From contig NZ_CP108488.1 in the NCBI RefSeq assembly GCF_035987325.1, positions 8,866,001-8,930,000 on the forward strand: DNA of 64,000 bases, in the 5' to 3' direction. Both the position numbers and the translations under genes were made by a program. Under the pieces are notes generated by a model that worked only from the letters and a program-made list of their open reading frames with translations, searched no databases and was not told the DNA's origin. The stretch is from Streptomyces sp. NBC_01244 (GTDB taxonomy: Bacteria; Actinomycetota; Actinomycetes; Streptomycetales; Streptomycetaceae). Shown here piece by piece: positions 41,583 to 50,089 of this stretch (position 1 is the stretch's first letter; each line of letters begins with the position of its first letter).

Positions 41583-41637
41583 AAGAGCTCCGGAAGAGCT
41601 CCGGAAGAGCTCCGGAAGAGCTTCGGAAGAGCTCCGG
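41583..41637. repeat. Five tandem 11-bp repeats in the subtilisin/malX intergenic region
   Basis: Units AAGAGCTCCGG start at 41583, 41594, 41605, 41616 (one T variant) and 41627. The 11-bp period places each unit on about the same face of the helix, as in multi-site binding of a regulator. They lie 57-111 bp upstream of the subtilisin start and 124-178 bp upstream of the PTS gene. The sequence does not match a known Streptomyces site that I can recall. Confidence 0.85.
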
Positions 41638-41760
41638 GCAGGGGCCCGCGCGGGAGGCATCAGGCCTTGTGGATTGGGGCCCTTCTCCTCTTAGCGCCAC
41701 CGGTTTACAGAACGGAATCTTTATGTGCGAACCCCTCCGAATCAGGACGAAAGATCCACC

Positions 41761-43362
41761 ATGAAGAAGACGAAGGCAGAGCTCTGGGAATTCCTCCAGG
41801 GCCTGGGCAAGACCTTCATGCTGCCCGTGGCCCTTCTGGCCTTCTGCGGCATCATGCTCGGCGTCGGCTCCTCGCTCTCCAGCCCGGCCGTCCTGCAGAA
41901 CCTCTCCTTCCTGGACAACGAACCCCTCCAGCTGGCCTTCACCTGGATGTCCAACACCGGACTGGTGGCCTTCAAGTTCCTTCCCGTGCTCTTCGCGATG
42001 GCGATTCCGCTGGGCCTGGCGCGTGAGGACAAGGGCGTCGCCGCCTTCTCCGGTTTCGTCGGCTTCGCCTCGATGAACCTCGCCGTCAACTTCTTCCTCA
42101 CCACGCGCGGCGTGGACTTCGAGGACAAGGGCGAGATCGCGCACTACGGCATCGCCGACGTGCTGGGCGTGAAGTCCATCGACACCGGACTGCTCGGCGC
42201 GGTCGCCGTCGGTGTGATCGTGGCCCTGCTGCACAAGCGCTACCGCACCCAGCAGATGCCCGACGCGCTCGCCTTCTTCGGCGGCCTGCGCTTCGTCCCG
42301 ATCGTCTCCGCCCTCGCCATGAGCATCGTCGGACTCCTCGTCCCGCTCGTCTGGCCCACCCTGGGAAGCTGGATCGCCTCCGTCGGCACGGGCATCGCGC
42401 ACGCCGGAGTCTTCGGCCCCTTCTTCTTCGGCATGGGCGAGGTGCTGCTCCGCCCCATCGGCCTGCACCACATCCTGGTCGCGCTGTTCCGCTTCACCGA
42501 CGCCGGCGGCGCCGGGGTGGTCTGCGGGGAGAACGTCAGCGGCGCCCTGAACCTTTTCTACGCACAGCTGTCCTGCCCCACCCCCTCCGGCGCGGCGCAC
42601 ACCGCGACGCAGTTCCTGTCCCAGGGCAAGATGGCCGCGTACCTCGGCGGTCTGCCGGGCGCCGCGCTGGCCATGTACCACTGTGCGAAGCGCACGATGC
42701 GCCCGGAGATCAAGGCGCTGCTCATCTCCGGCGTCGTCGCCTGCGTGGTCGGCGGGGTCACCGAACCGCTGGAGTTCCTCTTCCTCTTCATCGCGCCGTG
42801 GCTGTACCTGATCCACGCGGTCCTGGTGGGCCTCGGCTTCCTGGTCTCCGCCGTCCTCGGCGTGTACATCGGCAACACCGACGGCAACATCATCGACCTG
42901 CTGGTCTTCGGAGTCCTCCAGGGCACGACCACCAAGTGGTACCTGGTCCCGGTGATCGCCGCGATCTGGTTCGCCGTCTACTACTTCCTCTTCCGCTGGG
43001 CGATCACCAGGTTCGACCTGAAGACCCCCGGACGCGAGGACGAGCCCACCGAACCCGGAGCCGCGGACACCGGGGCCGAGGCCGACGCGGACGCCCCCAA
43101 GGCCGAGCTGGTCGCCGGTAAGTACGACCCGGTCGCCATCCTCGAAGCCCTCGGCGGCCCGGCCAACATCCACGCGCTCGACAACTGCGTCACCCGCCTG
43201 CGGATGACCGTCGGCGACGCCGCCCTGCTGGACGACACCCGGCTGAAGAAGCTCGGAGCCATCGCCGTGGTCCGGCTCGATGACCACAACGTGCAGGTCG
43301 TCATCGGCCCCCAGGTCCAGTCCGTGAAGGACGCCCTCGCCAAGCTCACCCCGGTCGGCTGA
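41761..43362 (+). CDS. malX: PTS transporter IICB, MalX-like (glucose/maltose group)
   Basis: 533 residues from ATG 41761. The IIC membrane domain (1-415) follows E. coli MalX closely in many blocks as I remember them: LGKTFMLPVALLAFCGIMLG, ENVSGALNLFYAQLSCPT, FLSQGKMAAYLGGLPGAALA, GVTEPLEFLFLF, VYIGNTDGNIIDLLVFG. An acidic linker (420-460) leads to the IIB domain with phospho-Cys476 (HALDNCVTRLRMTV) and the end VVIGPQVQSVKDALA. It transports and phosphorylates a glucose-type sugar, needing EI, HPr and a separate IIA (not in the window). A malY-like gene follows after 4 bp, copying the E. coli malXY arrangement. Confidence 0.92.
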   Translation: MKKTKAELWEFLQGLGKTFMLPVALLAFCGIMLGVGSSLSSPAVLQNLSFLDNEPLQLAFTWMSNTGLVAFKFLPVLFAMAIPLGLAREDKGVAAFSGFVGFASMNLAVNFFLTTRGVDFEDKGEIAHYGIADVLGVKSIDTGLLGAVAVGVIVALLHKRYRTQQMPDALAFFGGLRFVPIVSALAMSIVGLLVPLVWPTLGSWIASVGTGIAHAGVFGPFFFGMGEVLLRPIGLHHILVALFRFTDAGGAGVVCGENVSGALNLFYAQLSCPTPSGAAHTATQFLSQGKMAAYLGGLPGAALAMYHCAKRTMRPEIKALLISGVVACVVGGVTEPLEFLFLFIAPWLYLIHAVLVGLGFLVSAVLGVYIGNTDGNIIDLLVFGVLQGTTTKWYLVPVIAAIWFAVYYFLFRWAITRFDLKTPGREDEPTEPGAADTGAEADADAPKAELVAGKYDPVAILEALGGPANIHALDNCVTRLRMTVGDAALLDDTRLKKLGAIAVVRLDDHNVQVVIGPQVQSVKDALAKLTPVG

Positions 43363-43366
43363 CCCG

Positions 43367-44590
43367 ATGGGCACCTACGACTTCGACGCCCCGGTCGACC
43401 GGCACGGCACCTGGTGCACCCAGTGGGACTACGTCGAGGACCGCTTCGGCACCCCGGACCTGCTCCCCTTCACCATCTCCGACATGGACTTCGAGACCGC
43501 CCCCGAGGTCCTCGCCGCCCTGCGCGGCCGCATGGAGCACGGGGTCCTCGGCTACTCCCGCTGGCGCCACGAGGACTTCCTCTCCGCCGTCCGGCACTGG
43601 TACGCGACCCGCTATGACACCCCCGTCGAGCAGGACCGCATCGCCTACGCCCCCGCCGTCCTCTACCAGGTCGGCCGGATCCTGGACCTGTGGTCCTCGC
43701 CCGGCGACGGGGTCGTGGTCCACACCCCGGCCTACGACGCCTTCCCCCGCCTCCTCGCCGCCCGAGACCGGGACATGCGCGGGGTCCCGCTCCACGACCG
43801 GGACCGTCTGGAGCGGGAGTTGGCCCGCCCCGACACCGCCGTGCTGCTCCTGTGCTCCCCGCACAATCCCACCGGCCACGTGTGGAGCGGGGCAGAGCTG
43901 GAGCGGATGGCCGAGCTGTGCGAGCGCCACGGGGTCGCGGTGATCAGCGACGAGATCCACTCCGACCTCGCGCACGCCCCGCACCGCCCCTGGGCACTGC
44001 ACGGCCGCCCCGGCAGCCGCTGGGCCATCGTGACCTCCGCCTCGAAGTCCTTCAACATCCCCGCACTGACCGGCAGTTACGGCATCTTCGGCGACACGGA
44101 GTCCTGCGAGCGCTATCTCACCCTCCTCAAGGACGCCGACGGACTGTCCTCCCCGGCGGTCCTCTCCGTCGCCGGACACATCACCGCCTACCGCGAGGGC
44201 GGGCCCTGGCTCGACGCACTCAACGCCTACGTGGCGGACAACCTGCGCATGGTCGGCGACCGTCTCGCCGATGCCTTCCCCGAGCTGGACTGGCATCCGC
44301 CCCGGGCCGGCTACCTCGCCTGGATCGATCTCCGGCCCCTCGGAGTTCCCGACGAGGTGCTCCAACGTGAGCTGATTCATACCGAGAAGGTGGCGATCAT
44401 GCCCGGAACCGCCTACGGGCCCGAAGGCGCGGGCTTCGTACGCCTCAACGTGGGCTGCCCGCGCTCCAAGGCCGAGGCCGGCATCGAGGCCTTGATCCGG
44501 GCGCTGCGCACCACCTCGGGAGCCACCTCCGAAGCCGCCGTCGGCGCCGCTTCCCCCGACGCCACAGGGCCTACGGCCGCAGGGAATTGA
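43367..44590 (+). CDS. malY: MalY/PatB-type pyridoxal-phosphate C-S lyase / aminotransferase
   Basis: 407 residues from ATG 43367. Fold type I aminotransferase: N-terminal MalY/PatB signature (LPFTISDMDFETAPEVLAALRGRMEHGVLGYS), CSPHNPTGHVW, DEIHSDLA, Schiff-base Lys227 (VTSASKSFNIPALTGSYGIF) and C-terminal FVRLNVGCPRSKAEAGIEALIRAL. Known members are cystathionine beta-lyases; E. coli MalY also restrains MalT. No MalT-like activator is in the window, so a regulatory role here is unproven. It shares an operon with the PTS IICB gene (4-bp gap). The tail after residue 385 is low-complexity Ala/Thr. Confidence 0.92.
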   Translation: MGTYDFDAPVDRHGTWCTQWDYVEDRFGTPDLLPFTISDMDFETAPEVLAALRGRMEHGVLGYSRWRHEDFLSAVRHWYATRYDTPVEQDRIAYAPAVLYQVGRILDLWSSPGDGVVVHTPAYDAFPRLLAARDRDMRGVPLHDRDRLERELARPDTAVLLLCSPHNPTGHVWSGAELERMAELCERHGVAVISDEIHSDLAHAPHRPWALHGRPGSRWAIVTSASKSFNIPALTGSYGIFGDTESCERYLTLLKDADGLSSPAVLSVAGHITAYREGGPWLDALNAYVADNLRMVGDRLADAFPELDWHPPRAGYLAWIDLRPLGVPDEVLQRELIHTEKVAIMPGTAYGPEGAGFVRLNVGCPRSKAEAGIEALIRALRTTSGATSEAAVGAASPDATGPTAAGN

Positions 44591-44644
44591 CCGGACGGCC
44601 GAGGGGACTGCGGCCGGACGGCCGATGTGCGACCGGAACGGAGC

Positions 44645-44664
44645 CCTGCCGCAAATGCGGCAGG
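44645..44664. terminator. Hairpin after the malXY-like operon
   Basis: CCTGCCGC-AAAT-GCGGCAGG: perfect 8-bp stem and 4-nt loop, 55 bp after the malY-like stop. No T-run follows. Also upstream of the sigma-factor gene. Confidence 0.5.
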
Positions 44665-44778
44665 TCTCCGGCTCGTTGATCTAGGAAGAAGGGGACTGGG
44701 GAACGGATCCGGAACCGGCTAGGGTGAACGCCCATCAAGGTCATGCGCCGCAAGCCGACCAGCCCAAGGAGCGACCCC

Positions 44779-45876
44779 GTGCCGATGCCCACCCCGTTCT
44801 CCCATACCGCCGGCCCCCTTCCCGGTCCTCGGACCGGATCCCTTCCCGGCTCCCTTCCCGGCCCCCGCACCGGTACCCGTCCCGGCCCCTGCGCCGGCCG
44901 GCCGGCCGGCTCCGTCCCGGGCCCCGCCTCCGGCAGAGCCCCGAGCTCCGCCCCCGGCAGAGAGCCCGCGGGCACCTTGCTCCCGCCCCGGATCGCGGAG
45001 CCCCGCGAGGTGGCCCCCGCGGACGCGCGCGAGCTGACGCGACTCTTCTTCCGCCGGCTCCACGAGCTCGACGAGGGCACCCCCGAGTACCGGTACGTCC
45101 GCGAGACCCTCATCGAGATGAACATCTCGCTCGTCCGGTTCGCGATGCGCCCTTTCCGCGGCCGCGGTGACGGAGGTGACCTGGAGGACCTCCTCCAGGT
45201 CGGCACCATAGGCCTGATCAAGGCCATCGACCGGTTCGACCCCGCCCGCGAGGTGGAGTTCGCCTCCCTCGCCATGCCGTACATCACCGGCGAGATCAAG
45301 CGGTACTTCCGCGACACCAGTTGGGCGGTCCGCGTACCGCGCCGGCTCCAGGAAATGCGCATCGACCTGGCCAAGGCGAAGGAGGAGCTGACGGCGCTCC
45401 TCGACCAGCCGCCGACGGTCGCCGACCTCGCCGCTCACCTCTCGCTCACCGAGGAAGAGGTCATCGAGGGGCTCGTCGCCGCCAACGGCCACACCAGCGG
45501 CTCCCTCGACGCCCCGGGCTCCGAGCACTCCGACGGCCGCACCGAGGGCCACAGCCTCGCCGAGACGATGGGGGCCGAGGAGCCGGCGCTGGAGCGCGTC
45601 GAGGACATCCAGACGCTGGCGCCGCTGCTGGAACGCCTCAGCGACCGCGAGCGCCGCATGCTGGCGATGCGCTTCGGCGAGGAGCTCACCCAGGCCCAGA
45701 TCGGCGCCGCCCTCGGCATCTCACAGATGCAGGTCTCGCGCCTCCTGACCCGGGTGCTGGCGCATCTGCGGGCCTCGATGCTCGCCGACCCGGAGCGGTC
45801 CGGAGCCGGGTCCCCGCAGCAAGCGGAATCCGGTGGCACGGGCGCAGCCACGGGCGATGGCGGCGACGCAACGTAA
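44779..45876 (+). CDS. SigB/SigF-type RNA polymerase sigma factor (group 3) with Pro-rich N-terminus
   Basis: 365 residues from GTG 44779, with AAGGAG at 44766-44771. Residues 1-75 are an unusual Pro/Gly/Arg/Ser-rich extension (LPGSLPGPRTGTRPGPCAG). Region 2 (about 125-190) has NISLVRFAMRPF, DLEDLLQVGTIGLIKAIDRFDP and EFASLAMPYITGEIKRYFRD; region 3 has VPRRLQEMRIDLAKAK and QPPTVADLAAHLSLTEEEV; region 4 has LSDRERRMLAMRFGEELTQAQIGAALGISQMQVSRLLTRV (split motifs, HTH at the end). SigB-type factors drive stress and development genes. No anti-sigma or anti-anti-sigma gene is adjacent, and the neighbouring osmoprotectant transporter could be a target, by inference. Confidence 0.94.
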   Translation: MPMPTPFSHTAGPLPGPRTGSLPGSLPGPRTGTRPGPCAGRPAGSVPGPASGRAPSSAPGREPAGTLLPPRIAEPREVAPADARELTRLFFRRLHELDEGTPEYRYVRETLIEMNISLVRFAMRPFRGRGDGGDLEDLLQVGTIGLIKAIDRFDPAREVEFASLAMPYITGEIKRYFRDTSWAVRVPRRLQEMRIDLAKAKEELTALLDQPPTVADLAAHLSLTEEEVIEGLVAANGHTSGSLDAPGSEHSDGRTEGHSLAETMGAEEPALERVEDIQTLAPLLERLSDRERRMLAMRFGEELTQAQIGAALGISQMQVSRLLTRVLAHLRASMLADPERSGAGSPQQAESGGTGAATGDGGDAT

Positions 45877-46057
45877 GTGACATGACTCACTTCACCGTTT
45901 GCAGAGGTTAAGCGCGGGCAGTAGCGCTGCTGGAGCGGACCCGTCCGCCGGCCGACGACGGCCGGATCGCGGGTGACGGGCGGATCCCGTCGCGCTCCAC
46001 GGCCCGCCGGCCGCACGCAACCGGTGGGCCGTCTCCTGTACGACCCTTGAGGTGTAT

Positions 46058-47131
46058 GTGTCCACGCTCATAGCCGAGCATGTGTACAAGGTGTTCGGTA
46101 AAGGACCCGACAACGGCGCGGCCGTCGCGAAGGCGGTCCGCGCACTCGAAAGCGGCGCGACCGACCGCGACGAGCTGCGCGCCGAGGGAACGACGGCGGC
46201 GGTGATCGACGCCTCGTTCCGCGTCGAGCCCGGCCAGATCTTCGTCGTGATGGGTCTGTCGGGCTCGGGCAAGTCCACCTTGCTGCGCATGCTCAACGGC
46301 CTCCTGGAGCCCACCGCGGGGCGCATCCTCTTCGACGGCGAGGAGCTCACGGCCCTCTCGCCGGCCGGACTGCGCCGCGTACGCTCCACCAAGATCAGCA
46401 TGGTCTTCCAGCACTTCGCCCTGTTCCCGCACCGCGACGTGCTGGAGAACGCCGGCTACGGCCTGGAGGTCCAGGGCGTCCCCCGGGCCGAGCGCGAACG
46501 GCGGGCCGCCGAAGCGCTGGCCCTCTGCGGGCTCGGCGGCTGGGAGAAGTCCTGGCCCGACGAGCTCTCCGGCGGCATGCAGCAGCGCGTCGGCCTGGCC
46601 CGCGCCCTGGCCACCGACGCCGACCTGCTGCTGATGGACGAGTCCTTCAGCGCACTCGACCCGCTGATCCGCCGCGACATGCAGGACCAGCTGCTCGAAC
46701 TCCAGAAGAGCCTGGGCAAGACCATCGTGTTCATCACCCACGACCTCAACGAGGCCATGCGGCTCGGCGACTCCATCGCCGTCATGCGCGACGGCCGCAT
46801 CGTCCAGCAGGGCACGGCCGAGGACATCCTCACCCGCCCCGCCGACGACTACGTCGCCTCCTTCATCCAGGACGTGGACCGCTCGCGGGTGCTGACGGCC
46901 GACGCCGTCATGACCGGGGACCCCGGAGGCCGGCCGGACTGCGGCTGCCCCACCGTCTCCGCCGGCACCCCGCTCGCCGACGTGTGCGCCGTCAGCGCCC
47001 GGGTCCCGCACGACGTCGCCGTCACCGCCGAGGACGGCACCGTCGTCGGCTCCGTCCCGCAGGGCCGCCTCATCGCCTTCATCGGCGACGAGCAACGCGC
47101 CCCGCTGGACTGCGCGGAGGTGGCTGCCTGA
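46058..47131 (+). CDS. Glycine betaine/proline-type ABC transporter ATPase (OpuAA/ProV)
   Basis: 357 residues from GTG 46058, with GAGG at 46049-46052 (GTG 46052 would overlap the SD). The ProV/OpuAA features are the N-terminal extension (VYKVFGKGPDN, ALESGATDRDEL), Walker A GLSGSGKST, signature LSGGMQQRVGLARALA, Walker B LLLMDESFSALDP and H-loop VFITHDLNEAM. A C-terminal CBS-like region (about 290-350) may sense ionic strength. It powers uptake of osmoprotectants at the cytoplasmic face. The stop overlaps the next gene by 1 nt (TGATG), so the two are coupled. Confidence 0.95.
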   Translation: MSTLIAEHVYKVFGKGPDNGAAVAKAVRALESGATDRDELRAEGTTAAVIDASFRVEPGQIFVVMGLSGSGKSTLLRMLNGLLEPTAGRILFDGEELTALSPAGLRRVRSTKISMVFQHFALFPHRDVLENAGYGLEVQGVPRAERERRAAEALALCGLGGWEKSWPDELSGGMQQRVGLARALATDADLLLMDESFSALDPLIRRDMQDQLLELQKSLGKTIVFITHDLNEAMRLGDSIAVMRDGRIVQQGTAEDILTRPADDYVASFIQDVDRSRVLTADAVMTGDPGGRPDCGCPTVSAGTPLADVCAVSARVPHDVAVTAEDGTVVGSVPQGRLIAFIGDEQRAPLDCAEVAA

Positions 47132-48936
47132 TGCCCCGCCTGAACCTCGGTTCCTGGGTCGACAGCGGTGTCGACTTCCTCCAGAGCCACCTGTCCTGGC
47201 TGTTCGACGCCATCGCCGCGCTCGTCACCGGGCTCTACGACGGCATCGAAGCCGTCCTGTCCGCGCCGAACCCCCTGCTGCTGGCCGGCATCCTCGCCGT
47301 CGCCGCCTGGTGGCTGCGCGGTCTGCTCGCCGCCCTGCTCGCCTTCGCCGGCTTCGCCCTGGTCGACTCCGTCGCCCTGTGGCCCGAGGCCATGTCCACG
47401 CTCGCGCTGGTCCTCGTCGCCACTCTGGTCACGCTGGTCTTCGCGATCCCGCTGGGCATCTGGGCCTCGCGCTCCGACAAGGTCAGCGCCACCCTGAAGC
47501 CGGTCCTGGACTTCATGCAGACCATGCCGGCGATGGTCTACCTCATCCCCGGCATCATCTTCTTCGGGGTGGGCGTGGTGCCCGGCATCATCGCCACCAT
47601 CATCTTCTCGCTGGCGCCCGGCGTCCGGATGACCGAGCTCGGCATCCGCCAGGTCGACGCCGAACTCGTCGAAGCGGCCGAAGCCTTCGGCACCACCCCG
47701 CGCGACACCCTCGTACGGGTCCAGCTCCCGCTGGCGCTGCCCACCATCATGGCGGGCATCAACCAGGTGATCATGCTCGGCCTGTCCATGGTGGTCATCG
47801 CCGGCATGGTCGGCGGCGGCGGCCTCGGCGGCGCCGTCTACCGGGCCATCGGCAGCGTGGACATCGGACTCGGCTTCGAGGCCGGCATCTCCATCGTCAT
47901 CCTCGCCATGTACCTGGACCGGATGACCGGGGCCCTGGGCCGCCAGGTCTCCCCGCTCGGCCGCCGCGCCCTCGCCAAGGCCCGCTCCGCCGCCACCGGC
48001 ACCGCCAAGGTGTGGAGCCACCGCCCGCAGCCCGTCTTCGCCGTGGCCTCGGCCGTGGTGCTGTCCCTGGTCGCGGGTGGCCTCGGAATCTTCGGTGACT
48101 CCGGGAAGTCGCAGGTCAACGCCGTCGGCGGGGCCGGGGTCGAGAATATCGGCAAGGGCCGCAAGCTCAGCATCGGCTACATCCCGTGGGACGAGGGCAT
48201 CGCCTCCACCTTCCTCTGGAAGGAGCTCCTGGAGCGCCGCGGGTACCAGGTCGAGGCCAAGCAGCTGGAACTCGGCGCGCTCTTCACCGGGCTCGCCGGG
48301 GGTCAGGTCGACTTCCAGACCGATGCCTGGCTGCCGACCACGCAGTCCGAGTACTGGAAGAAGTACGGCAACAAGCTCGACGACCTCGGCACCTGGTACG
48401 GGCCGACCTCCATCGAGCTGGCCGTTCCCTCCTACATGAAGGACGTCAAGACCCTCGCCGACCTGAAGGGCAAGGCGGGCGAGTTCAAGGGCCGGATCAT
48501 CGGCATCGAGCCCAGCGCCGGCGCGATGGGCCTCCTCAAGGACAAGGTGCTGCCCCAGTACGGGCTCGACGGGGAGTACAAGGTCGTCGACGGATCGACC
48601 CCGGGCATGCTCGCCGAACTCAAGCGGGCCTACGAGAAGAAGGAGCCCGTCGCGGTCGTGCTCTGGTCGCCGCACTGGGCGTACGCCTCCTACGAGCTGA
48701 CGAAGCTCGAAGACCCCCAGGCCGCCTGGGGCAAGGGCGACGGCATCCACAACGTCGCCCGCAAGGACTTCGCGGCCGACGAGCCGAAGGTCGCCCAGTG
48801 GCTGAGCTCCTTCAAGCTGACGGAGGCCCAGCTCACCGGTCTGGAGGCCAGGATCCAGGAATCGGGCAAGGGCAAGGAACAGCAGGCCGTCCGCGCCTGG
48901 CTGGCCGAGCACCCCGAGGTCGCCAAGCTGGCCTGA
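47131..48936 (+). CDS. OpuA/ProW-type permease fused to its substrate-binding protein
   Basis: 601 residues from ATG 47131. The permease half (about 1-310) has the transport EAA region (ELVEAAEAFGTTPRDTLVRVQLPLALP) and MVVIAGMVGGGGLGGAVY. A further transmembrane anchor (VFAVASAVVLSLVAGGLGIF, about 310-330) exports the binding domain (345-601), which has LSIGYIPWDEGIASTFLWKELL, DFQTDAWLPTTQSEYWKKYG, VLWSPHWAYASYELTKLEDP; Trp residues in these segments form the aromatic cage for quaternary amines in OpuAC proteins. The fusion matches OpuABC of lactococci and others. Likely imports glycine betaine or proline betaine under osmotic stress. Confidence 0.94.
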   Translation: MPRLNLGSWVDSGVDFLQSHLSWLFDAIAALVTGLYDGIEAVLSAPNPLLLAGILAVAAWWLRGLLAALLAFAGFALVDSVALWPEAMSTLALVLVATLVTLVFAIPLGIWASRSDKVSATLKPVLDFMQTMPAMVYLIPGIIFFGVGVVPGIIATIIFSLAPGVRMTELGIRQVDAELVEAAEAFGTTPRDTLVRVQLPLALPTIMAGINQVIMLGLSMVVIAGMVGGGGLGGAVYRAIGSVDIGLGFEAGISIVILAMYLDRMTGALGRQVSPLGRRALAKARSAATGTAKVWSHRPQPVFAVASAVVLSLVAGGLGIFGDSGKSQVNAVGGAGVENIGKGRKLSIGYIPWDEGIASTFLWKELLERRGYQVEAKQLELGALFTGLAGGQVDFQTDAWLPTTQSEYWKKYGNKLDDLGTWYGPTSIELAVPSYMKDVKTLADLKGKAGEFKGRIIGIEPSAGAMGLLKDKVLPQYGLDGEYKVVDGSTPGMLAELKRAYEKKEPVAVVLWSPHWAYASYELTKLEDPQAAWGKGDGIHNVARKDFAADEPKVAQWLSSFKLTEAQLTGLEARIQESGKGKEQQAVRAWLAEHPEVAKLA

Positions 48937-48940
48937 CCAC

Positions 48941-48997
48941 GTGCGGGGCCGGTGCGCGAAGCCCGTTCCACGGAGCTTCGCGCACCGGCCCCCGCAC
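48941..48997. terminator. Long terminator hairpin after the osmoprotectant transporter
   Basis: Arms 48941-48962 and 48975-48997 pair over 22 bp with one bulged C (arm GTGCGGGGCCGGTGCGCGAA plus GC) and a 12-nt loop, 5 bp after the stop codon region. Confidence 0.88.
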
Positions 48998-49023
48998 GGC
49001 CGGATCAGCACGGCCGGATCGGA

Positions 49024-49449
49024 TCAGCCGGTCATGACCCGCTCCGACTCCCGGTGCCTGCCGCCGCACGGCACCGGCTCCTCGGAACCCGGGCGTCGCC
49101 GCACCGGCCACTACAGGAACCGGCCCAGGATCGCGGCCAGGGCCGGCACCAGCGGCAGCGAGAAGTCCACGCCCGGCCGGCCCGCCCCGTGCTGGAACAC
49201 CAGCGTCGAGGCACCCAGCGCCGCCGCGAAGCCCAGACCCACCGAGAGCATCACGTCCTCGTCCACGGCGGACGCGATGTCGGAGAAGACCGCCGCCGTA
49301 CCGCCGACATGTGCCTCGGTACCGTCCGTCCGGTGAGCGGCCACCGCCTCCCGGACCGGTCCGGCGACCATGTCGCGGGCCTCCTGTCCGTGCGGATCGG
49401 CGGTCGGGAACAGGTCGATGCGGGCAGACGGCCGGAGTTCCGGCCGGAC
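49024..49449 (-). pseudogene. Remnant of an MMPL/RND-type membrane transporter
   Basis: One minus-strand frame keeps recognisable pieces of the second half of an MMPL protein, in order: RIDLFPTADPHGQEARDMV (extracellular loop end), GGTAAVFSDIASAVDEDVMLS, then directly VGLGFAAALGASTLVFQHG and RPGVDFSLPLV, then directly PALAAILGRFL, TAG at 49113-49111, and WPVRRRPGSEEP to TGA 49026-49024. Intact MMPL proteins have about one helix more between DVMLS and VGLGF, the LYLFVVALGTDYN block after FSLPLV, and LGRxxWWP near the C-terminus. So there are two in-frame deletions, and TAG replaces a Trp codon. Upstream, TGA at 49452-49450 closes the frame; the N-terminal half is gone. Identification rests on remembered family sequence. 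Confidence 0.75.
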
Positions 49450-49642
49450 TCACACCGCGGGAGCGGAGGTCGCGGAGGGCGCGCGCTGAGCGCCAAGTCC
49501 GCGGCGAGGGGCGGGAGGAGCCCGGGGCGCACACCTCTGACCTGCCGGAACATCGCCGGAACACTGGAGGATTCACCCGTGCGCAAAGGGGCAGGTCCAT
49601 GGCACAGTGCGATCAGTCCAACCGCACGACCAGGGAGTCTCC

Positions 49643-49999
49643 ATGAGCGATCCGCACTCCACGCAGCTCGCGGCCGCCCCCGAGTACCGGGCCGAGCCCA
49701 GGCGGCCGAGCCCGTCGGGCCTGTTGAGCCCGGTGAGTCAGCTGAGCCCGGCGGGTCAGTCGAGCCCGGCGGGTCAGTCGAGCCCGGCGGGTCAGTCGAG
49801 CCCGGCGGGTCAGCCGGGTCCGCTGCCGTGCTGCCCGGTGTGCGACGAAGCACCCGAACGCATCTCGTGGCGTCAGCGTCCGGGGCAGCCGGTGCTTCTG
49901 GTCTTCGATCCCTGCGGACACCGGCACGGCTCGCCGGCGGCGCCGGTCCTGGCCGTGAGCCCGCTGCCCGTCACGGGTCGGCGACGGGCCCTCGCCTGA
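49643..49999 (+). CDS. Small protein with SPAGQS repeats and a CPxC...CGH metal-site-like motif
   Basis: 118 residues from ATG 49643, with GGGAG upstream. Residues 28-58 are 6-residue repeats (SPAGQS) encoded by five 18-bp units. The second half has CCPVCDEAPERISW and FDPCGHRHGSP; the spacing of Cys and His suggests a small zinc-binding knuckle, unproven. The tail is basic (TGRRRALA). No family recognised. It stands alone between the MMPL remnant and the convergent ClC channel gene. Confidence 0.6.
   Translation: MSDPHSTQLAAAPEYRAEPRRPSPSGLLSPVSQLSPAGQSSPAGQSSPAGQSSPAGQPGPLPCCPVCDEAPERISWRQRPGQPVLLVFDPCGHRHGSPAAPVLAVSPLPVTGRRRALA
49724..49813. repeat. Five tandem 18-bp repeats inside the small Cys-protein gene
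   Basis: Units at 49724, 49742, 49760, 49778 and 49796, consensus TCGAGCCCGGCGGGTCAG. The last three are identical; the first two differ at one to four bases. In frame, giving SPAGQS. Confidence 0.93.
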
Positions 50000-50089
50000 G
50001 CTTGCCGGCCAGCTGGACGAGCCCGCCGTCGTCCGTGCGGGGAACGCGGGTGCTGCCGTAGCCGATGGGCGGGGGAGCGCACCGCCGGC

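Noticed and set aside
45875..45892. AAGTGACATGACTCACTT inverted repeat after the sigma factor
   Set aside because: Arms of 6 bp only, overlapping the stop codon; too weak to call a terminator or operator.
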